This document shows positions 19,388 through 33,132 of a stretch of DNA of 64,000 bases, in pieces. Location of the stretch: assembly GCF_000607165.1 (NCBI RefSeq), contig NZ_JFZG01000020.1:109853-173852 (forward strand), in the 5' to 3' direction. The notes beneath the pieces are model-generated. The model was not told the DNA's origin and did no database searches. It saw nothing but the letters and a program-made list of their open reading frames with translations. The position numbers were made by a program, and so were the translations under genes. How positions within the stretch are numbered: position 1 is the stretch's first letter; every line of letters begins with the position of its first letter. The DNA is from Ralstonia pickettii. GTDB taxonomy: Bacteria; Pseudomonadota; Gammaproteobacteria; Burkholderiales; Burkholderiaceae.

Positions 19388-19906
19388 TTAGCCGAGGATC
19401 TCTTCGACCGACTTGCCACGCTTGGCGGCAACTTCGGCCGGGGTGCTCATCTTGCGCAGGCCATCCAGCGTTGCGCGCACCATGTTGTAAGGATTGGTCG
19501 AACCGTGCGACTTGGTCACGATGTTCGTCACGCCCATCACTTCGAAGATGGCGCGCATCGGACCACCGGCGATCACGCCAGTACCGTCCTTCGCGGGCAT
19601 CATCTGCACCTTTGCGGCGCCATGCTTGCCAACCACTTCGTGCTGCAGCGTACCGTTCTTCAGCGGAACCTTGACCATCTTGCGACGGGCTTCGTCCATT
19701 GCCTTCTGCACGGCCACGGGCACTTCCTTAGCCTTACCCTTGCCCATGCCGATACGGCCGTCGCCGTCGCCGACCACAGTCAGAGCAGCGAAACCGAGAA
19801 TCCGGCCGCCCTTGACCACCTTGGTCACACGGTTGACCGCGATCATCTTCTCGCGAAGACCGTCGTCGCGTTCGTCCCCTTGGACCTTAGGTTGAATTTT
19901 TGCCAT
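19388..19906 (-). CDS. rpsE: 30S ribosomal protein S5
   Basis: A 172-residue protein involved in decoding accuracy and the mRNA entry helicase site. The N-terminal double-stranded RNA-binding domain has [17 protein letters not shown] (about 20-36). The C-terminal domain has [14 protein letters not shown] and the conserved [20 protein letters not shown] precedes ATG. No spectinomycin-type change was seen in the KVVKGGRI loop. Confidence 0.97.
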
Positions 19907-19927
19907 GACGATATCCTCTATGCCGGC

Positions 19928-20284
19928 TTAGAACTTCAGGCCAGCTTCGCGTGCCGCGTCGGCCAGAGCCTTCACGCGACCGTGATAACGGAAACCCGAG
20001 CGATCGAACGCCACGGCTTCGATGCCGGCAGCCTTCGCCTTCTCAGCGATACGCTTACCCACCAGGGTGGCAGCAGCGGTGTTGCCACCGTTGCCGTTCA
20101 GTTCCTTGCGGACTTCGGCTTCCGCAGTCGAGGCCGAAGCCAGGACCTTGGTGCCATCTTCCGAGAAGACCTGCGCATAAATGTGCAAGTTCGTACGGTG
20201 CACAGCCAGACGGGCGACGCTCAGTTCCGCAATTTTCAGGCGGGTCTGACGTGCACGGCGCAGACGCGAGTCATTTTTGTTCAT
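19928..20284 (-). CDS. rplR: 50S ribosomal protein L18
   Basis: A 118-residue 5S rRNA-binding protein. It starts [17 protein letters not shown], followed by [15 protein letters not shown] and the terminal [27 protein letters not shown] 20284 gives the usual length and follows AGGGTG; a GTG three codons upstream is less likely. It lies in spc order between rplF and rpsE. Confidence 0.97.
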   Translation of the reverse strand: MNKNDSRLRRARQTRLKIAELSVARLAVHRTNLHIYAQVFSEDGTKVLASASTAEAEVRKELNGNGGNTAAATLVGKRIAEKAKAAGIEAVAFDRSGFRYHGRVKALADAAREAGLKF

Positions 20285-20295
20285 GATGTGCACCC

Positions 20296-20829
20296 TTACT
20301 TCTTCTTGGTTTCCTTCAGGATCACACGCTCATCGGCGTAGCGTACACCCTTGCCCTTGTAGGGCTCCGGCGGACGATAACCACGCACTTCAGCGGCGAC
20401 CTGACCAACTTTTTGCTTGTCCGAACCCTTGATGATGATCTCGGTCTGCGTCGGCGTTTCCGCCTTCACGCCTTCCGGCATCTCATGGATCACGTCGTGC
20501 GAGAAACCGAGTTGCAGTTTCAGAGCGGTGCCCTGAACCGATGCACGGTAACCCACACCGACCAGGTTCAGCTTGCGCTCGAAGCCCGTCGTCACACCCT
20601 TGACCATGTTGGCCGTCAGGGCGCGCATCGTACCTTGCAACGCATTGGCTTCACGCGACTCATCTGCCGGCGCGAACGTGATCGTGCCGTTGTCGGTGGT
20701 GACCTTGACCAGCGAGTGAATCGGCTGCGTCAGGCTGCCCAGCGGGCCCTTAACGGTCAGCAGACCACCAGCAAAATTGACTTCCGCGCCCTTGGGCAGC
20801 GCGATGGGAGCCTTACCTACGCGAGACAT
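20296..20829 (-). CDS. rplF: 50S ribosomal protein L6
   Basis: A 177-residue two-domain protein near the sarcin-ricin loop. It starts [17 protein letters not shown]. The C-terminal signature [14 protein letters not shown] is present. GGGAGGGG precedes ATG. It is 12 bases after rpsH. Confidence 0.97.
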   Translation of the reverse strand: MSRVGKAPIALPKGAEVNFAGGLLTVKGPLGSLTQPIHSLVKVTTDNGTITFAPADESREANALQGTMRALTANMVKGVTTGFERKLNLVGVGYRASVQGTALKLQLGFSHDVIHEMPEGVKAETPTQTEIIIKGSDKQKVGQVAAEVRGYRPPEPYKGKGVRYADERVILKETKKK

Positions 20830-20841
20830 GGTTCCCCTCCC

Positions 20842-21237
20842 TTAGGCGACGTAGCAAATGACTTCGCCACCGACACCGGTTGCGCGGGCACGGCGGTCCG
20901 TCATCAGACCCTGCGGGGTCGAGATGATGGCGACACCCAGGCCGTTCATCACTTGCGGAATTTCATTACGGCCCTTGTACACACGCAGGCCAGGCTTCGA
21001 GACGCGCTCCAGGCGCTCGATGACCGGGCGGCCAGCGTAGTACTTCAGACCAATCGTCAGCGTGGACTTACCACCCTGCTCGGTCACGGCGAATTCGTCG
21101 ATGTAGCCTTCGTCCTTCAGGACTTTGGCGATTGCCACCTTCAGCTTCGACGACGGCATGACCACCGACGCTTTTTCCACCGCTTGCGCGTTGCGGATAC
21201 GCGTCAGCATATCGGCGATCGGATCGCTCATGCTCAT
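20842..21237 (-). CDS. rpsH: 30S ribosomal protein S8
   Basis: A 131-residue central-domain 16S rRNA binder and, in E. coli, translational repressor of the spc operon. It starts [18 protein letters not shown] and ends with [26 protein letters not shown]. Two in-frame ATG codons lie six bases apart; AGGAG is better spaced for the first. Confidence 0.97.
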   Translation of the reverse strand: MSMSDPIADMLTRIRNAQAVEKASVVMPSSKLKVAIAKVLKDEGYIDEFAVTEQGGKSTLTIGLKYYAGRPVIERLERVSKPGLRVYKGRNEIPQVMNGLGVAIISTPQGLMTDRRARATGVGGEVICYVA

Positions 21238-21264
21238 ACTGTTTCTCCTGTAGCCTGTGCGTGA

Positions 21265-21570
21265 TTACCAGCTGGCTTTCGTCAGACCCGGGATCTCGCC
21301 CTTGAAGGCGATCTCGCGGAGCTTGTTACGCGCCAGGCCGAACTTACGGAACGTACCGCGGGGACGACCGGTGATCGAGCAGCGGTTGCGCTGACGAGTC
21401 GGATTTGCGTTGCGCGGCAGCGCTTGCAATTTCAGACGCGCTTCGTAGCGCTCTTCTTCCGACTTGCTTTGGTCGGCCACGATGGCTTCGAGAGCGGCGC
21501 GCTTCTCAGCGTACTTGGCCACGAGCTTGGCACGCTTCTTCTCGCGTTCGATCAGAGACAATTTAGCCAC
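21265..21570 (-). CDS. rpsN: 30S ribosomal protein S14
   Basis: A 101-residue zinc-free (C-) form with a single cysteine ([11 protein letters not shown]), consistent with the long type in proteobacteria. GTG start after AAGGGG. It ends [11 protein letters not shown]. It contacts the 30S head. Located between rplE and rpsH as in E. coli. Confidence 0.97.
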   Translation of the reverse strand: MAKLSLIEREKKRAKLVAKYAEKRAALEAIVADQSKSEEERYEARLKLQALPRNANPTRQRNRCSITGRPRGTFRKFGLARNKLREIAFKGEIPGLTKASW

Positions 21571-21579
21571 GGTAACCCC

Positions 21580-22122
21580 TTAATTACGGAACGGGAACTT
21601 GAACGCGTTGAGGAGCGCCTTCGCTTCCTCGTCGTTCTTCGCAGTCGTCGTGATGCTGATGTTCAGACCACGGAGTGCGTCGATCTTGTCGTATTCGATC
21701 TCGGGGAAAATGATCTGCTCTTTCACACCGATGTTGTAGTTGCCACGACCGTCGAACGCCTTGCCAGACACACCACGAAAGTCGCGCACGCGGGGCAGCG
21801 ACACAGTGATGAAGCGATCTAGGAATTCGTACATACGTTGGCCACGCAGCGTGACCATCGTGCCGATCGGGTAACCCTGGCGGATCTTGAAGCCAGCGAT
21901 AGCCTTGCGGGCCTTCGTCACGATGGGCTTCTGGCCAGCGATCTTGATCAGGTCGCCCGTGGCGTGCTCAATGACCTTCTTGTCATTGATGGCTTCGCCA
22001 AGACCCATGTTCAGGGTGATCTTGGTGATGCGCGGCACTTCCATCACGGACTTGTAGCCAAACTGTTTGATCAGCTCGGGCACAACCTTTTCTTTGTAAA
22101 ACTCTTGCAGACGTGCAGTCAT
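21580..22122 (-). CDS. rplE: 50S ribosomal protein L5
   Basis: A 180-residue 5S rRNA-binding protein that contacts P-site tRNA and S13. It starts [17 protein letters not shown]. Motifs include [14 protein letters not shown] and the loop [22 protein letters not shown] 22122 follows GGAG; the frame is open ten codons further but that overlaps rplX. Confidence 0.97.
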   Translation of the reverse strand: MTARLQEFYKEKVVPELIKQFGYKSVMEVPRITKITLNMGLGEAINDKKVIEHATGDLIKIAGQKPIVTKARKAIAGFKIRQGYPIGTMVTLRGQRMYEFLDRFITVSLPRVRDFRGVSGKAFDGRGNYNIGVKEQIIFPEIEYDKIDALRGLNISITTTAKNDEEAKALLNAFKFPFRN

Positions 22123-22148
22123 GCTCAACTCCTCTCTATTGCCCAGAA

Positions 22149-22457
22149 TCAAGCGCCGACGGCAGCACCGGTGGTCTTCAGCACGCGCGTCTTCACGCCG
22201 CCTTCAACCTTGATGCCGACGCGCGACGGCTTGCCATTGGCATCCACGAGCGCAACGTTCGAAATATGGATGGGCATGACCTTGTCGACCACACCACCCG
22301 TTGTACCCAGCATCGGGTTCGGGCGCACGTGCTTCTTGGCAACGTTCACGCCTTCAACCGTCACATGCTCGGCTAGCACGGCCAGCACGGTACCTTGCTT
22401 GCCCTTGTCTTTACCGGTACGGACGATGACGCGATCGCCCTTGCGAATCTTGTTCAT
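22149..22457 (-). CDS. rplX: 50S ribosomal protein L24
   Basis: A 102-residue assembly initiator of the 50S subunit. It has the KOW motif in [25 protein letters not shown] and the [14 protein letters not shown] stretch. GGAGG precedes ATG. It follows rplN by 11 bases. Confidence 0.97.
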   Translation of the reverse strand: MNKIRKGDRVIVRTGKDKGKQGTVLAVLAEHVTVEGVNVAKKHVRPNPMLGTTGGVVDKVMPIHISNVALVDANGKPSRVGIKVEGGVKTRVLKTTGAAVGA

Positions 22458-22468
22458 GCGGCCTCCGA

Positions 22469-22837
22469 TTACAGCACTTCCGGCGCGAGCGACACGATCT
22501 TCATGAAGCGCTCGGTACGGAGTTCGCGAGTGACCGGCCCGAAAATGCGGGTGCCGATCGGCTCAAGCTTGGTGTTCAGCAGCACGGCGGCATTGCCGTC
22601 GAACTTGATGAGCGAGCCGTCAGGACGGCGCACGCCCTTGGCGGTACGCACCACCACGGCGTTGTAGATATCGCCCTTCTTCACGCGACCACGCGGGGCA
22701 GCATCCTTGACGCTGACCTTGATGATGTCGCCGACGCTGGCGTAGCGGCGCTTCGAACCGCCCAGCACCTTGATGCACATGACTTCACGCGCACCCGTGT
22801 TATCGGCCACTTCGAGCCGGCTTTCTGTCTGAATCAT
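22469..22837 (-). CDS. rplN: 50S ribosomal protein L14
   Basis: A 122-residue protein starting [20 protein letters not shown], the L14 signature, with the conserved [13 protein letters not shown]. It binds the 19-6 intersubunit bridge region and the silencing factor RsfS. It is the first gene of the spc segment. A 267-base spacer upstream (after rpsQ) holds a terminator, so a promoter for rplN is expected in 22838-23046, but no convincing hexamer pair was found. Confidence 0.97.
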   Translation of the reverse strand: MIQTESRLEVADNTGAREVMCIKVLGGSKRRYASVGDIIKVSVKDAAPRGRVKKGDIYNAVVVRTAKGVRRPDGSLIKFDGNAAVLLNTKLEPIGTRIFGPVTRELRTERFMKIVSLAPEVL

Positions 22838-23046
22838 GGTGTTCTCGTCCCAACTTAATTCGCCAAACGCACAATGCGCAGAGGCGATCAGTCTTGGTCC
22901 CGCCGGCTGCTGGCATTGCGCCAACTGCGATTGGGTTGATCAACTTGAAGTCGGTAGCTGCCCGACGGCGATTGCCGCCTGGCCCATTCGCTTTTCCCCT
23001 CACCCGAGCCACCAGCAGATTTGCCGGCCACCCTCTCAAAGGGAAA

Positions 23047-23075
23047 GACCGAGACTATATCACATAATCTCGGCC
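23047..23075 (-). terminator. Terminator after rpsQ at the S10/spc junction
   Basis: A 13-base-pair imperfect stem (10 Watson-Crick pairs plus three G-T) with a three-base loop. On the minus strand it reads GGCCGAGATTATG then TATAGTCTCGGTC, followed by TTTCCCTTT. It lies 30 bases after the rpsQ stop and separates the rplC-rpsQ and rplN-rpmJ transcription segments. Confidence 0.78.
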
Positions 23076-23104
23076 TTGCAACAGCAAACTACTCCGCTGT
23101 TGTT

Positions 23105-23374
23105 TTAGATCACGCGTGCAGCTTCAAGCAGACGCGACACCACCCACGACTTAGTGCGGGAGAGCGGACGCGATTCCGTGATCTCAACCTTGTCGCCTTC
23201 GTTGTACTGGTTGGCTTCGTCGTGCGCATGGTACTTCTTCGAGCGCACCACGTACTTGCCGTACAGCGGATGCTTGACGCGGTTTTCGATCAGGACCGTG
23301 ACGGTCTTGTCCATCTTGTTGCTGACAACGCGACCGACGAGCGTGCGCTTCAGGGACGTTGCGGCTTCAGTCAT
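23105..23374 (-). CDS. rpsQ: 30S ribosomal protein S17
   Basis: An 89-residue OB-fold primary 16S binder, with [19 protein letters not shown] and the [11 protein letters not shown] signature. Its ATG overlaps the rpmC stop (ATGA), indicating translational coupling. It is the last gene before the S10-segment terminator. Confidence 0.97.
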   Translation of the reverse strand: MTEAATSLKRTLVGRVVSNKMDKTVTVLIENRVKHPLYGKYVVRSKKYHAHDEANQYNEGDKVEITESRPLSRTKSWVVSRLLEAARVI

Positions 23375-23565
23375 TTCTGGTTCCCCTTCTGGCCCAGCAC
23401 GGTGCGGACACGCGCAATGTCACGACGCACCTTCTTCAGCTGGCTGGTGTTCTGCAGCTGTTGCGTCGCTTTTTGCATGCGCAGGCCAAATTGGGCCTTC
23501 AGCAGCTCGGAGAGCTCCTGGTTCAGCCCGGCGACATCTTTGTCGCGCAGTTCGGATGCTTTCAT
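23371..23565 (-). CDS. rpmC: 50S ribosomal protein L29
   Basis: A 64-residue two-helix protein at the tunnel exit, where trigger factor and SRP dock. It starts [18 protein letters not shown], with the family motif [22 protein letters not shown] precedes ATG. It is coupled to rpsQ by a 4-base overlap. Confidence 0.97.
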   Translation of the reverse strand: MKASELRDKDVAGLNQELSELLKAQFGLRMQKATQQLQNTSQLKKVRRDIARVRTVLGQKGNQK

Positions 23566-23577
23566 GGTGTGTGCTCC

Positions 23578-23994
23578 TTACGTTCCGACCTGACGCACCA
23601 CGAAGCTGGTCGCGATCGGCAACTTGGCAGCGGCCAGGCGAAATGCCTCGCGTGCCAGTTCTTCGCCAACGCCGTCCATTTCGTACAGCATCTTGCCCGG
23701 CTGAATTTCAGCCACGTAGTATTCCGGGTTGCCCTTACCGTTACCCATACGGACTTCGGCAGGCTTCTTCGAGATCGGCTTGTCCGGGAAAATCCGGATC
23801 CAAATGCGGCCACCACGCTTGATGTGACGGGTCATCGCACGACGCGCCGACTCAATCTGACGCGCGGTCAGACGGCCACGGCCCATCGCCTTCAGACCGA
23901 ATTCGCCGAACGAGACTGCGTTGCCACGCGTCGCGATACCGGTGTTACGGCCCTTCTGCTCCTTGCGGTACTTCCTGCGCTTAGGTTGCAGCAT
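23578..23994 (-). CDS. rplP: 50S ribosomal protein L16
   Basis: A 138-residue protein near the peptidyl transferase centre and A-site tRNA. It starts [19 protein letters not shown] and contains [20 protein letters not shown] and [20 protein letters not shown]. It begins 2 bases after the rpsC stop, so translation is likely coupled. Confidence 0.97.
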   Translation of the reverse strand: MLQPKRRKYRKEQKGRNTGIATRGNAVSFGEFGLKAMGRGRLTARQIESARRAMTRHIKRGGRIWIRIFPDKPISKKPAEVRMGNGKGNPEYYVAEIQPGKMLYEMDGVGEELAREAFRLAAAKLPIATSFVVRQVGT

Positions 23995-23996
23995 GT

Positions 23997-24785
23997 TTAT
24001 TCTCCAGTCTTGGCGTCGGCGCCACGACGGGCACCCGCACCAGCACCGCGGCGCTGACCGGCCGGGCGACCTTCGCCCTCACGGCGACGACCTTCCGGGC
24101 GACCCGGACGCTTGCGACGCTCTTCTTGCGGCTCTTCCACGACGGGTGCGTCGTTGCGACCAAGGTGGTCACCCTTGTACACCCACACCTTGACACCGAT
24201 GATGCCGTAGGTGGTTTCCGCTTCGGAGAAGCCGTAGTCGATATCGGCGCGCAGCGTGTGCAGGGGCACACGGCCTTCGCGGTACCACTCGGTACGGGCG
24301 ATTTCGATGCCGTTCAGACGGCCCGAGCTCATGATCTTGATGCCCTGGGCACCCAGACGCATCGCGTTCTGCATCGCGCGCTTCATTGCGCGACGGAACA
24401 TGATGCGGCGCTCGAGCTGTTGCGTGATCGAATCTGCGATCAGCTGTGCATCGACTTCCGGCTTGCGGATTTCTTCGATGTTCACGTGCACGGGCACGCC
24501 CATGCGACGCTGCAGTTCAGCCTTCAGCAGCTCGATGTCCTCGCCCTTCTTGCCGATCACCACGCCCGGACGCGAGCTGTAAATGGTGATACGAGCATTC
24601 TTGGCCGGACGCTCGATGACCACGCGGCCCACCGACGCGTTCTTCAGCTTCTTCTTCAGAAACTCGCGAACCTCGATGTCTTCCTTGAGCATGCCGGCAA
24701 ACTGGGTGTTGCTCGCGTACCAACGCGATGCCCAGTTACGGCTGACAGCCAGACGGAAGCCAGTCGGATGAATCTTCTGTCCCAT
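23997..24785 (-). CDS. rpsC: 30S ribosomal protein S3
   Basis: A 262-residue head protein forming the mRNA entry tunnel. It has an N-terminal KH domain with [14 protein letters not shown] (GxxG loop) and C-terminal motif [12 protein letters not shown]. Beyond the core, about 50 residues form an Arg/Gly/Glu-rich tail (from about 210) with many RR and GRP elements; E. coli S3 is 233 residues. Such tails are known in betaproteobacteria. AAGGGG precedes ATG. Confidence 0.97.
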   Translation of the reverse strand: MGQKIHPTGFRLAVSRNWASRWYASNTQFAGMLKEDIEVREFLKKKLKNASVGRVVIERPAKNARITIYSSRPGVVIGKKGEDIELLKAELQRRMGVPVHVNIEEIRKPEVDAQLIADSITQQLERRIMFRRAMKRAMQNAMRLGAQGIKIMSSGRLNGIEIARTEWYREGRVPLHTLRADIDYGFSEAETTYGIIGVKVWVYKGDHLGRNDAPVVEEPQEERRKRPGRPEGRRREGEGRPAGQRRGAGAGARRGADAKTGE

Positions 24786-24794
24786 CGTGACCCC

Positions 24795-25124
24795 TTAGTT
24801 GCCCAGCGTCACAGTGATGTGACAGGTTTGTTTCTCGATGCGGTTGCCACGGCCCTTCGCACGCGCCGTGAAGCGCTTGAGCGACGTGGCCTTGTCGATG
24901 TAGATCGACTTGACCTTCAGCTCGTCGATATCGGCGCCTTCATTGTGCTCGGCGTTCGCGATGGCGGACTCAACCACCTTCTTCACGATGCCAGCCGCCT
25001 TCTTCGGGCTGAACGTCAGCACGTTGAGCGCGCGCTCGATCGACAGGCCGCGAATCTGGTCAGCAACCAGGCGCGTCTTCTGTGCGGAGATACGGGCGCC
25101 GCGATGAATCGCTTTAACTTCCAT
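24795..25124 (-). CDS. rplV: 50S ribosomal protein L22
   Basis: A 109-residue protein lining the peptide exit tunnel. It starts [27 protein letters not shown]. The beta-hairpin that narrows the tunnel includes [19 protein letters not shown]. No macrolide-type deletion is apparent. AAGGGG precedes ATG. Confidence 0.97.
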   Translation of the reverse strand: MEVKAIHRGARISAQKTRLVADQIRGLSIERALNVLTFSPKKAAGIVKKVVESAIANAEHNEGADIDELKVKSIYIDKATSLKRFTARAKGRGNRIEKQTCHITVTLGN

Positions 25125-25133
25125 GATTGCCCC

Positions 25134-25409
25134 TTATCGCTTCGCTTTCTTGTCGGCAGCGTGGCCCTTGAACGTACGCGTGAGCGCAAATTCGCCGAGC
25201 TTGTGGCCAACCATGTTTTCCGTGACATACACGGGCACGTGCTGACGACCGTTGTGAACAGCGATCGTCAAGCCGATGAAGTCCGGCAGAATGGTCGAAC
25301 GACGCGACCAAGTCTTAATGGGCTTCTTGTCCTTCGTTTGCACCGCCGCCTCAACCTTCTTCAGCAGGTGGGCGTCAATGAAAGGACCCTTTTTTACGGA
25401 ACGAGTCAT
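25134..25409 (-). CDS. rpsS: 30S ribosomal protein S19
   Basis: A 91-residue head protein complexed with S13. It starts [19 protein letters not shown] and has the signature [20 protein letters not shown] and [22 protein letters not shown] precedes ATG. It lies between rplB and rplV, as in the S10 operon. Confidence 0.97.
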   Translation of the reverse strand: MTRSVKKGPFIDAHLLKKVEAAVQTKDKKPIKTWSRRSTILPDFIGLTIAVHNGRQHVPVYVTENMVGHKLGEFALTRTFKGHAADKKAKR

Positions 25410-25430
25410 ATCTAAGCTCCTACCTACCGA

Positions 25431-26261
25431 TTAACGCTTGTGACGGCGCTGAACGATCATGCTGTCAGTGCGCTTGTTACGACGGGTGCGGTAGCCCTTG
25501 GTCGGCGTGCCCCACGGGGACACCGGATCACGGCCAGCAGCAGTCTTACCTTCACCACCACCATGCGGGTGATCGACCGGGTTCATCACCACACCGCGAA
25601 CGGTCGGGCGAATACCGCGCCAACGGGTTGCACCGGCCTTGCCAATCTGGCGCAGGCTGTGCTCTTCGTTGCCGACTTCACCGATGGTCGCGCGGCACTC
25701 GATGTGCACGCGGCGCACTTCACCCGAGCGCAGACGCACTTGAGCGTAGATGCCTTCGCGAGCCAGCAGTACAGCAGACGTGCCGGCCGAACGGGCAACT
25801 TGAGCACCCTTGCCCGGCAGGATTTCCACGCAGTGGATCGTCGTACCGACCGGAATGTTGCGGATCGGCAGGTTGTTACCGGCCTTGATCGGCGCTTCCG
25901 AGCCGTTAGCGATGGCTTGGCCAACCACAGCGCCCTTCGGGGCGATGATGTAGCGGCGCTCGCCGTCAGCGAACAACACGAGCGCGATGTTGGCGCTACG
26001 GTTCGGGTCGTACTCCAGGCGTTCGATCTTGGCCGGAATACCGTCCTTATCGTTACGCTTGAAATCGACGACGCGGTAGTGATGCTTGTGACCACCGCCC
26101 TTGTGACGGGTGGTGATGTGGCCGTTGTTGTTACGGCCCGACTTCTGGATTTGCTTTTCCAGCAGCGGAGCGTGCGGCGCGCCCTTGTGAAGGTCGGGGT
26201 TAACGACCTTCACCATCGAGCGGCGGCCCGGCGATGTCGGCTTGGTTTTGACGAGTGCCAT
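25431..26261 (-). CDS. rplB: 50S ribosomal protein L2
   Basis: A 276-residue protein essential for subunit association and peptidyl transfer. It starts [19 protein letters not shown]. The OB and SH3-like domains are followed by the C-terminal [20 protein letters not shown], which includes the conserved histidine near the catalytic centre. It is 2 bases after rplW. Confidence 0.97.
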   Translation of the reverse strand: MALVKTKPTSPGRRSMVKVVNPDLHKGAPHAPLLEKQIQKSGRNNNGHITTRHKGGGHKHHYRVVDFKRNDKDGIPAKIERLEYDPNRSANIALVLFADGERRYIIAPKGAVVGQAIANGSEAPIKAGNNLPIRNIPVGTTIHCVEILPGKGAQVARSAGTSAVLLAREGIYAQVRLRSGEVRRVHIECRATIGEVGNEEHSLRQIGKAGATRWRGIRPTVRGVVMNPVDHPHGGGEGKTAAGRDPVSPWGTPTKGYRTRRNKRTDSMIVQRRHKR

Positions 26262-26263
26262 GA

Positions 26264-26578
26264 TTACTTGGCCTCCGCTTCAAAATTGATTTCCTGGCCC
26301 GGCTTCAGCGAAACATAGGCCTTCTTCACGTGGTCACGACGACCCATGAAGCGACCGAAGCGCTTTTGCTTGCCCTTCTGGTTCAGGATCTGGACAGACT
26401 CGACTTCGACCTTGAACAGCAGTTCGACAGCTGCCTTCACTTCGCCCTTGTTGGCGTCGCGAGCCACTTCGAACACGACCTGTTCGTTCTTCTCGGCCAC
26501 CAGGGTTGCCTTTTCAGACACCACAGGCGCCAGCAGCACCTGCATCAGGCGATGGTCGTTCTTGGCAACTTGCGTCAT
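26264..26578 (-). CDS. rplW: 50S ribosomal protein L23
   Basis: A 104-residue protein at the tunnel exit, docking site of trigger factor and SRP. Motifs are [19 protein letters not shown] and [20 protein letters not shown]. Its start ATG overlaps the rplD stop (ATGA), so it is translationally coupled. Confidence 0.97.
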   Translation of the reverse strand: MTQVAKNDHRLMQVLLAPVVSEKATLVAEKNEQVVFEVARDANKGEVKAAVELLFKVEVESVQILNQKGKQKRFGRFMGRRDHVKKAYVSLKPGQEINFEAEAK

Positions 26579-27195
26579 TTCAGCAACTCCTCGATCTGCG
26601 CGACGGCTGCCTTGGTCACGAGCACCTTCTTGTAGTGCACGAGCGACAGCGGGTCGGCGTGACGCGGCTCAACCACGAGCACATGCGCCAGGTTGCGCGA
26701 TGCCAGGAAGAGGTTTTCGTCCAGGTTATCGGTAATCACGAGCACCGAATCCAGGCCCATGGCGCGGAACTTGTCGGCCAGCAGCTTGGTTTTGGGCGCG
26801 TCGACAGACAGGCTGTCAACGACGTTGATGCGACCTTCACGGGCAAGCTGCGAATAAATCGAGCGCATGCCGGCGCGGTACATCTTCTTGTTGACCTTCT
26901 GCGAGAAGTTTTCTTCCGGGCTGTTCGGGAAGATACGACCACCCCCGCGCCACAGCGGGGAGGAGCTCATACCTGCACGGGCGCGGCCCGTACCCTTTTG
27001 GCGCCACGGCTTCTTGGTCGTGTGCTTGACCTCTTCACGATCCTTCTGCTTACGGTCACCGCTGCGAGCGTTGGCCTGATAAGCGACGACGACTTGGTGA
27101 ACGAGGGCTTCGTTGTAGTCACGGCCGAACACTTCCGGCGAGGCAGCAACGCCAGCGCCGAGTTGACCGTTGTCCTGGAGCAGCTTCAGTTCCAT
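26575..27195 (-). CDS. rplD: 50S ribosomal protein L4
   Basis: A 206-residue tunnel-wall protein and, in E. coli, the autogenous regulator of the S10 operon at both transcription and translation. It starts [19 protein letters not shown]. The extended loop has [26 protein letters not shown], the tunnel segment where macrolide-resistance changes occur; the [12 protein letters not shown] core looks wild type. AAGGAG precedes ATG. Confidence 0.97.
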   Translation of the reverse strand: MELKLLQDNGQLGAGVAASPEVFGRDYNEALVHQVVVAYQANARSGDRKQKDREEVKHTTKKPWRQKGTGRARAGMSSSPLWRGGGRIFPNSPEENFSQKVNKKMYRAGMRSIYSQLAREGRINVVDSLSVDAPKTKLLADKFRAMGLDSVLVITDNLDENLFLASRNLAHVLVVEPRHADPLSLVHYKKVLVTKAAVAQIEELLK

Positions 27196-27206
27196 GCGTT
27201 TGCTCC

Positions 27207-27860
27207 TTATGCCTTCTTGGCGCGGGCCTTCACGGCCGGCGTGACGATGACTTGACCGCCCTTGGCGCCCGGAATCGCACCCTTGACCAGCAGCAGCTTG
27301 CGCTCTGCGTCGATCTTGGCGATTTCCAGATTCTGAACGGTACGGGTGACGTCACCCATGTGACCAGTCATGCGCTTACCCGGGAACACGCGACCCGGAT
27401 CCTGCGCCATACCGATCGAGCCCGGCACGTTGTGCGAGCGCGAGTTACCGTGCGAGGCGCGGCCCGACGAGAAGTGGTAACGCTTGATGGTACCGGCGTA
27501 GCCCTTACCAATCGTCACACCCTGGACGTCGATCTTCTGACCGACTTCGAAGAGGTCGACGCTGATGTTCGCGCCAGGCTGGAATTCAGCGGCACGAGCG
27601 GCATCCACTCGGAATTCTTTGATGACTTCGCCCGCTTCCACGCCGGCTTTGGCGAGATGACCCGCCAGCGGCTTGGTGACGCGGCTGGCGCGTCGGGTGC
27701 CGAAGGTGACTTGAACCGCGGTGTAACCGTCGGTCTCGTCCGTCTTGATTTGCGTCACGCGGTTGTCGCCGACCTCGAGCACGGTGACGGGAATCGAATC
27801 GCCGTCGTCCGTGAAAATACGGGTCATGCCAACCTTGCGACCTACAAGGCCAAGGCTCAT
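27207..27860 (-). CDS. rplC: 50S ribosomal protein L3
   Basis: A 217-residue protein near the peptidyl transferase centre. It starts [20 protein letters not shown] and contains [17 protein letters not shown], the loop that includes the glutamine/asparagine methylation region in other bacteria. ATG 27860 follows GGAG; four further upstream codons are open but unlikely. It is separated from rpsJ by 286 bases containing a terminator and a promoter. Confidence 0.97.
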   Translation of the reverse strand: MSLGLVGRKVGMTRIFTDDGDSIPVTVLEVGDNRVTQIKTDETDGYTAVQVTFGTRRASRVTKPLAGHLAKAGVEAGEVIKEFRVDAARAAEFQPGANISVDLFEVGQKIDVQGVTIGKGYAGTIKRYHFSSGRASHGNSRSHNVPGSIGMAQDPGRVFPGKRMTGHMGDVTRTVQNLEIAKIDAERKLLLVKGAIPGAKGGQVIVTPAVKARAKKA

Positions 27861-27992
27861 GGTTTGCTCCATTCCCAGCTGCGATTGGCCGGGGCTGATT
27901 GATACTACGAATCTTGAACTGGACTGCGCCTAAAGAGACAGCGCGAGGCCAAAACGGCCAGCCCACTCCCCTGACTAAAGGGGTAGCCCTAC

Positions 27993-28021
27993 AATATATC
28001 CCGGTTACGGACAACATGCAA
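27993..28021 (-). promoter_or_regulatory. Sigma-70 promoter for rplC and the S10 segment
   Basis: On the minus strand TTGCAT (28021-28016), a 17-base spacer, then TATATT (27998-27993), followed by GTAGGGC. It lies about 135 bases before rplC and just after the rpsJ hairpin. The leader would be about 125 nt. The fit to consensus (4/6 and 5/6 with ideal spacing) makes it a strong candidate. Confidence 0.72.
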
Positions 28022-28083
28022 GAGCGTTTGCCGAATGATGGTCCGGACATCGTGCGCAATGCAACATTCCGCGCCCAAAAGCA

Positions 28084-28110
28084 AAACGGCGAGCACTTAG
28101 CTCGCCGTTT
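28084..28110 (-). terminator. Terminator after rpsJ
   Basis: A perfect 11-base-pair stem, AAACGGCGAGC with GCTCGCCGTTT, loop of five. On the minus strand it is followed by TGCTTTTGGG. It lies 36 bases after the rpsJ stop and divides the str-rpsJ transcript from rplC onward. Confidence 0.72.
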
Positions 28111-28146
28111 GCCCGTTACCGGAGTGATCCGGCAGCGTTGTCTTGC

Positions 28147-28458
28147 TTATTGCAGCTTGATCTCGACGTCCACGCCAGCCGGCAGGTCCAGCTTCATCAG
28201 CGCGTCGACGGTCTTGTCCGTCGGATCGACGATGTCCATCAGGCGCTGGTGCGTACGGATCTCGAACTGGTCGCGGCTGGTCTTGTTGACGTGCGGCGAA
28301 CGCAGAACGTCGAAACGCTGGATGCGGGTCGGCAGGGGCACCGGGCCCTTAACGATCGCGCCGGTGCGCTTGGCGGTTTCAACGATTTCAGCGGCCGACT
28401 GGTCGATCAGACGATAGTCGAAAGCCTTCAGGCGGATACGGATCTTCTGGTTCTGCAT
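28147..28458 (-). CDS. rpsJ: 30S ribosomal protein S10 (NusE)
   Basis: A 103-residue head protein that also forms, with NusB, the antitermination complex and links NusG to the ribosome. It starts [20 protein letters not shown], with the signature [19 protein letters not shown] segment (here [19 protein letters not shown]). AAGGA precedes ATG. In E. coli it heads the S10 operon; here it rides at the end of the rpsL-rpsG-fusA-tuf transcript. Confidence 0.97.
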   Translation of the reverse strand: MQNQKIRIRLKAFDYRLIDQSAAEIVETAKRTGAIVKGPVPLPTRIQRFDVLRSPHVNKTSRDQFEIRTHQRLMDIVDPTDKTVDALMKLDLPAGVDVEIKLQ

Positions 28459-28564
28459 GATGTTTCCTTAAAGAGCATGGCGGCCGGGCCGCCTGTAGAT
28501 TGAAAGAGCGATGCAACAGGCGATGCGCCGCCCCCTTACGAGGAACAGCGCATCGATCCGCCTT

Positions 28565-29773
<1,209 letters not shown>

Positions 29774-29856
29774 GTCAGCTCCTCAATTCGGAATCGGCTA
29801 ATTACTAGATTTGGATGCGGGCGGCACGCACACGCGCGCCGCCCAAAACACGTGGA

Positions 29857-31983
<2,127 letters not shown>

Positions 31984-32097
31984 GGTTAATCCTCAGATTC
32001 GTCAACGGGGCGCCGGCCCGTGGCCAAGCGCCCCTAATACAAATGGGCGAGATGTGCGCACACAGCCCGCCCAGCAACCAACAACGTCTCGCGTCGC

Positions 32098-32568
32098 TTA
32101 GAAGCGGAAGTGCGAGAACGCCTTGTTGGCTTCAGCCATGCGGTGCACTTCGTCGCGCTTCTTCATGGCGCCGCCGCGGCCTTCCGAGGCTTCGAGCAGC
32201 TCACCAGCCAGACGCAGGGCCATCGACTTCTCGCTGCGCTTCTTCGCAGCTTCCCGCAGCCAACGCATCGCCAATGCCAGACGACGCGACGGCCGGACTT
32301 CGACCGGCACCTGATAGTTGGCGCCACCAACACGACGGCTCTTCACTTCGACCACCGGCTTGATGTTGCCGATAGCCAGCGTGAACACCTCGATAGGCGC
32401 CTTGCCTGCTTTCTTCTCGATCTGGTCGAACGCACCGTAGACGATACGCTCAGCCACCGACTTCTTGCCGTCCAGCATCAGGACGTTCATGAACTTGGCG
32501 ACTTCCACATTGCCGAACTTCGGGTCCGGCAGAATTTCCCGCTTGGGGACTTCACGACGACGTGGCAT
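32098..32568 (-). CDS. rpsG: 30S ribosomal protein S7
   Basis: A 156-residue head-nucleating 16S binder and, in E. coli, repressor of the str operon. It starts [19 protein letters not shown], the family signature. The beta-hairpin [18 protein letters not shown] contacts E-site tRNA. AGAAGGA precedes ATG. The 186-base spacer from rpsL has a GAGAACCG/CGGTTCTC hairpin at 32592-32610, a possible S7 target. Confidence 0.97.
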   Translation of the reverse strand: MPRRREVPKREILPDPKFGNVEVAKFMNVLMLDGKKSVAERIVYGAFDQIEKKAGKAPIEVFTLAIGNIKPVVEVKSRRVGGANYQVPVEVRPSRRLALAMRWLREAAKKRSEKSMALRLAGELLEASEGRGGAMKKRDEVHRMAEANKAFSHFRF

Positions 32569-32754
32569 CTTCTTTCCTTCTCTGTTCAGTTGAGAACCGC
32601 TTCGGTTCTCCGGCCACCAACTAGCTTGTCTTCCAACAATCTGAGCCGGGTGACCACTTACTCGACGGTGCCAGTGCGGTCAAAAAACGCACCGTTGTAC
32701 CGCCTGCTCATGACAAGACCGTGACCGCAAAAGCGGCGCGATCTCACGGACGAC

Positions 32755-33132
32755 TTAGGCCGCCTTCGGACGCTTCGCGCCGTACTTCGAACGCGCTTGC
32801 TTACGATCCTTGACGCCTTGCAGGTCAAGGGAGCCGCGCACGATGTGGTAACGCACACCCGGCAAGTCCTTCACACGGCCGCCGCGGATCAGCACGACGC
32901 TGTGTTCTTGCAGGTTGTGGCCTTCACCGCCGATGTACGAAATGACTTCGAAACCGTTGGTCAGGCGCACCTTGGCGACCTTACGCAGTGCCGAGTTCGG
33001 CTTCTTCGGCGTCGTGGTGTACACGCGGGTGCACACGCCGCGACGCTGCGGGCAGTTCTCAAGTGCCGGGCTCTTGCTCTTCAGCTTTTCCGAGACGCGG
33101 GGCTTGCGAACCAGTTGATTGATGGTTGGCAT
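32755..33132 (-). CDS. rpsL: 30S ribosomal protein S12
   Basis: A 125-residue decoding-centre protein. It starts [12 protein letters not shown]. Lys43 ([11 protein letters not shown]) and Lys88 ([12 protein letters not shown]) are the residues changed in streptomycin resistance and are both wild type. First gene of the str operon, with a promoter about 240 bases upstream and a hairpin-rich leader. The ribosome site before ATG is weak (only GGA at some distance). Confidence 0.97.
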   Translation of the reverse strand: MPTINQLVRKPRVSEKLKSKSPALENCPQRRGVCTRVYTTTPKKPNSALRKVAKVRLTNGFEVISYIGGEGHNLQEHSVVLIRGGRVKDLPGVRYHIVRGSLDLQGVKDRKQARSKYGAKRPKAA

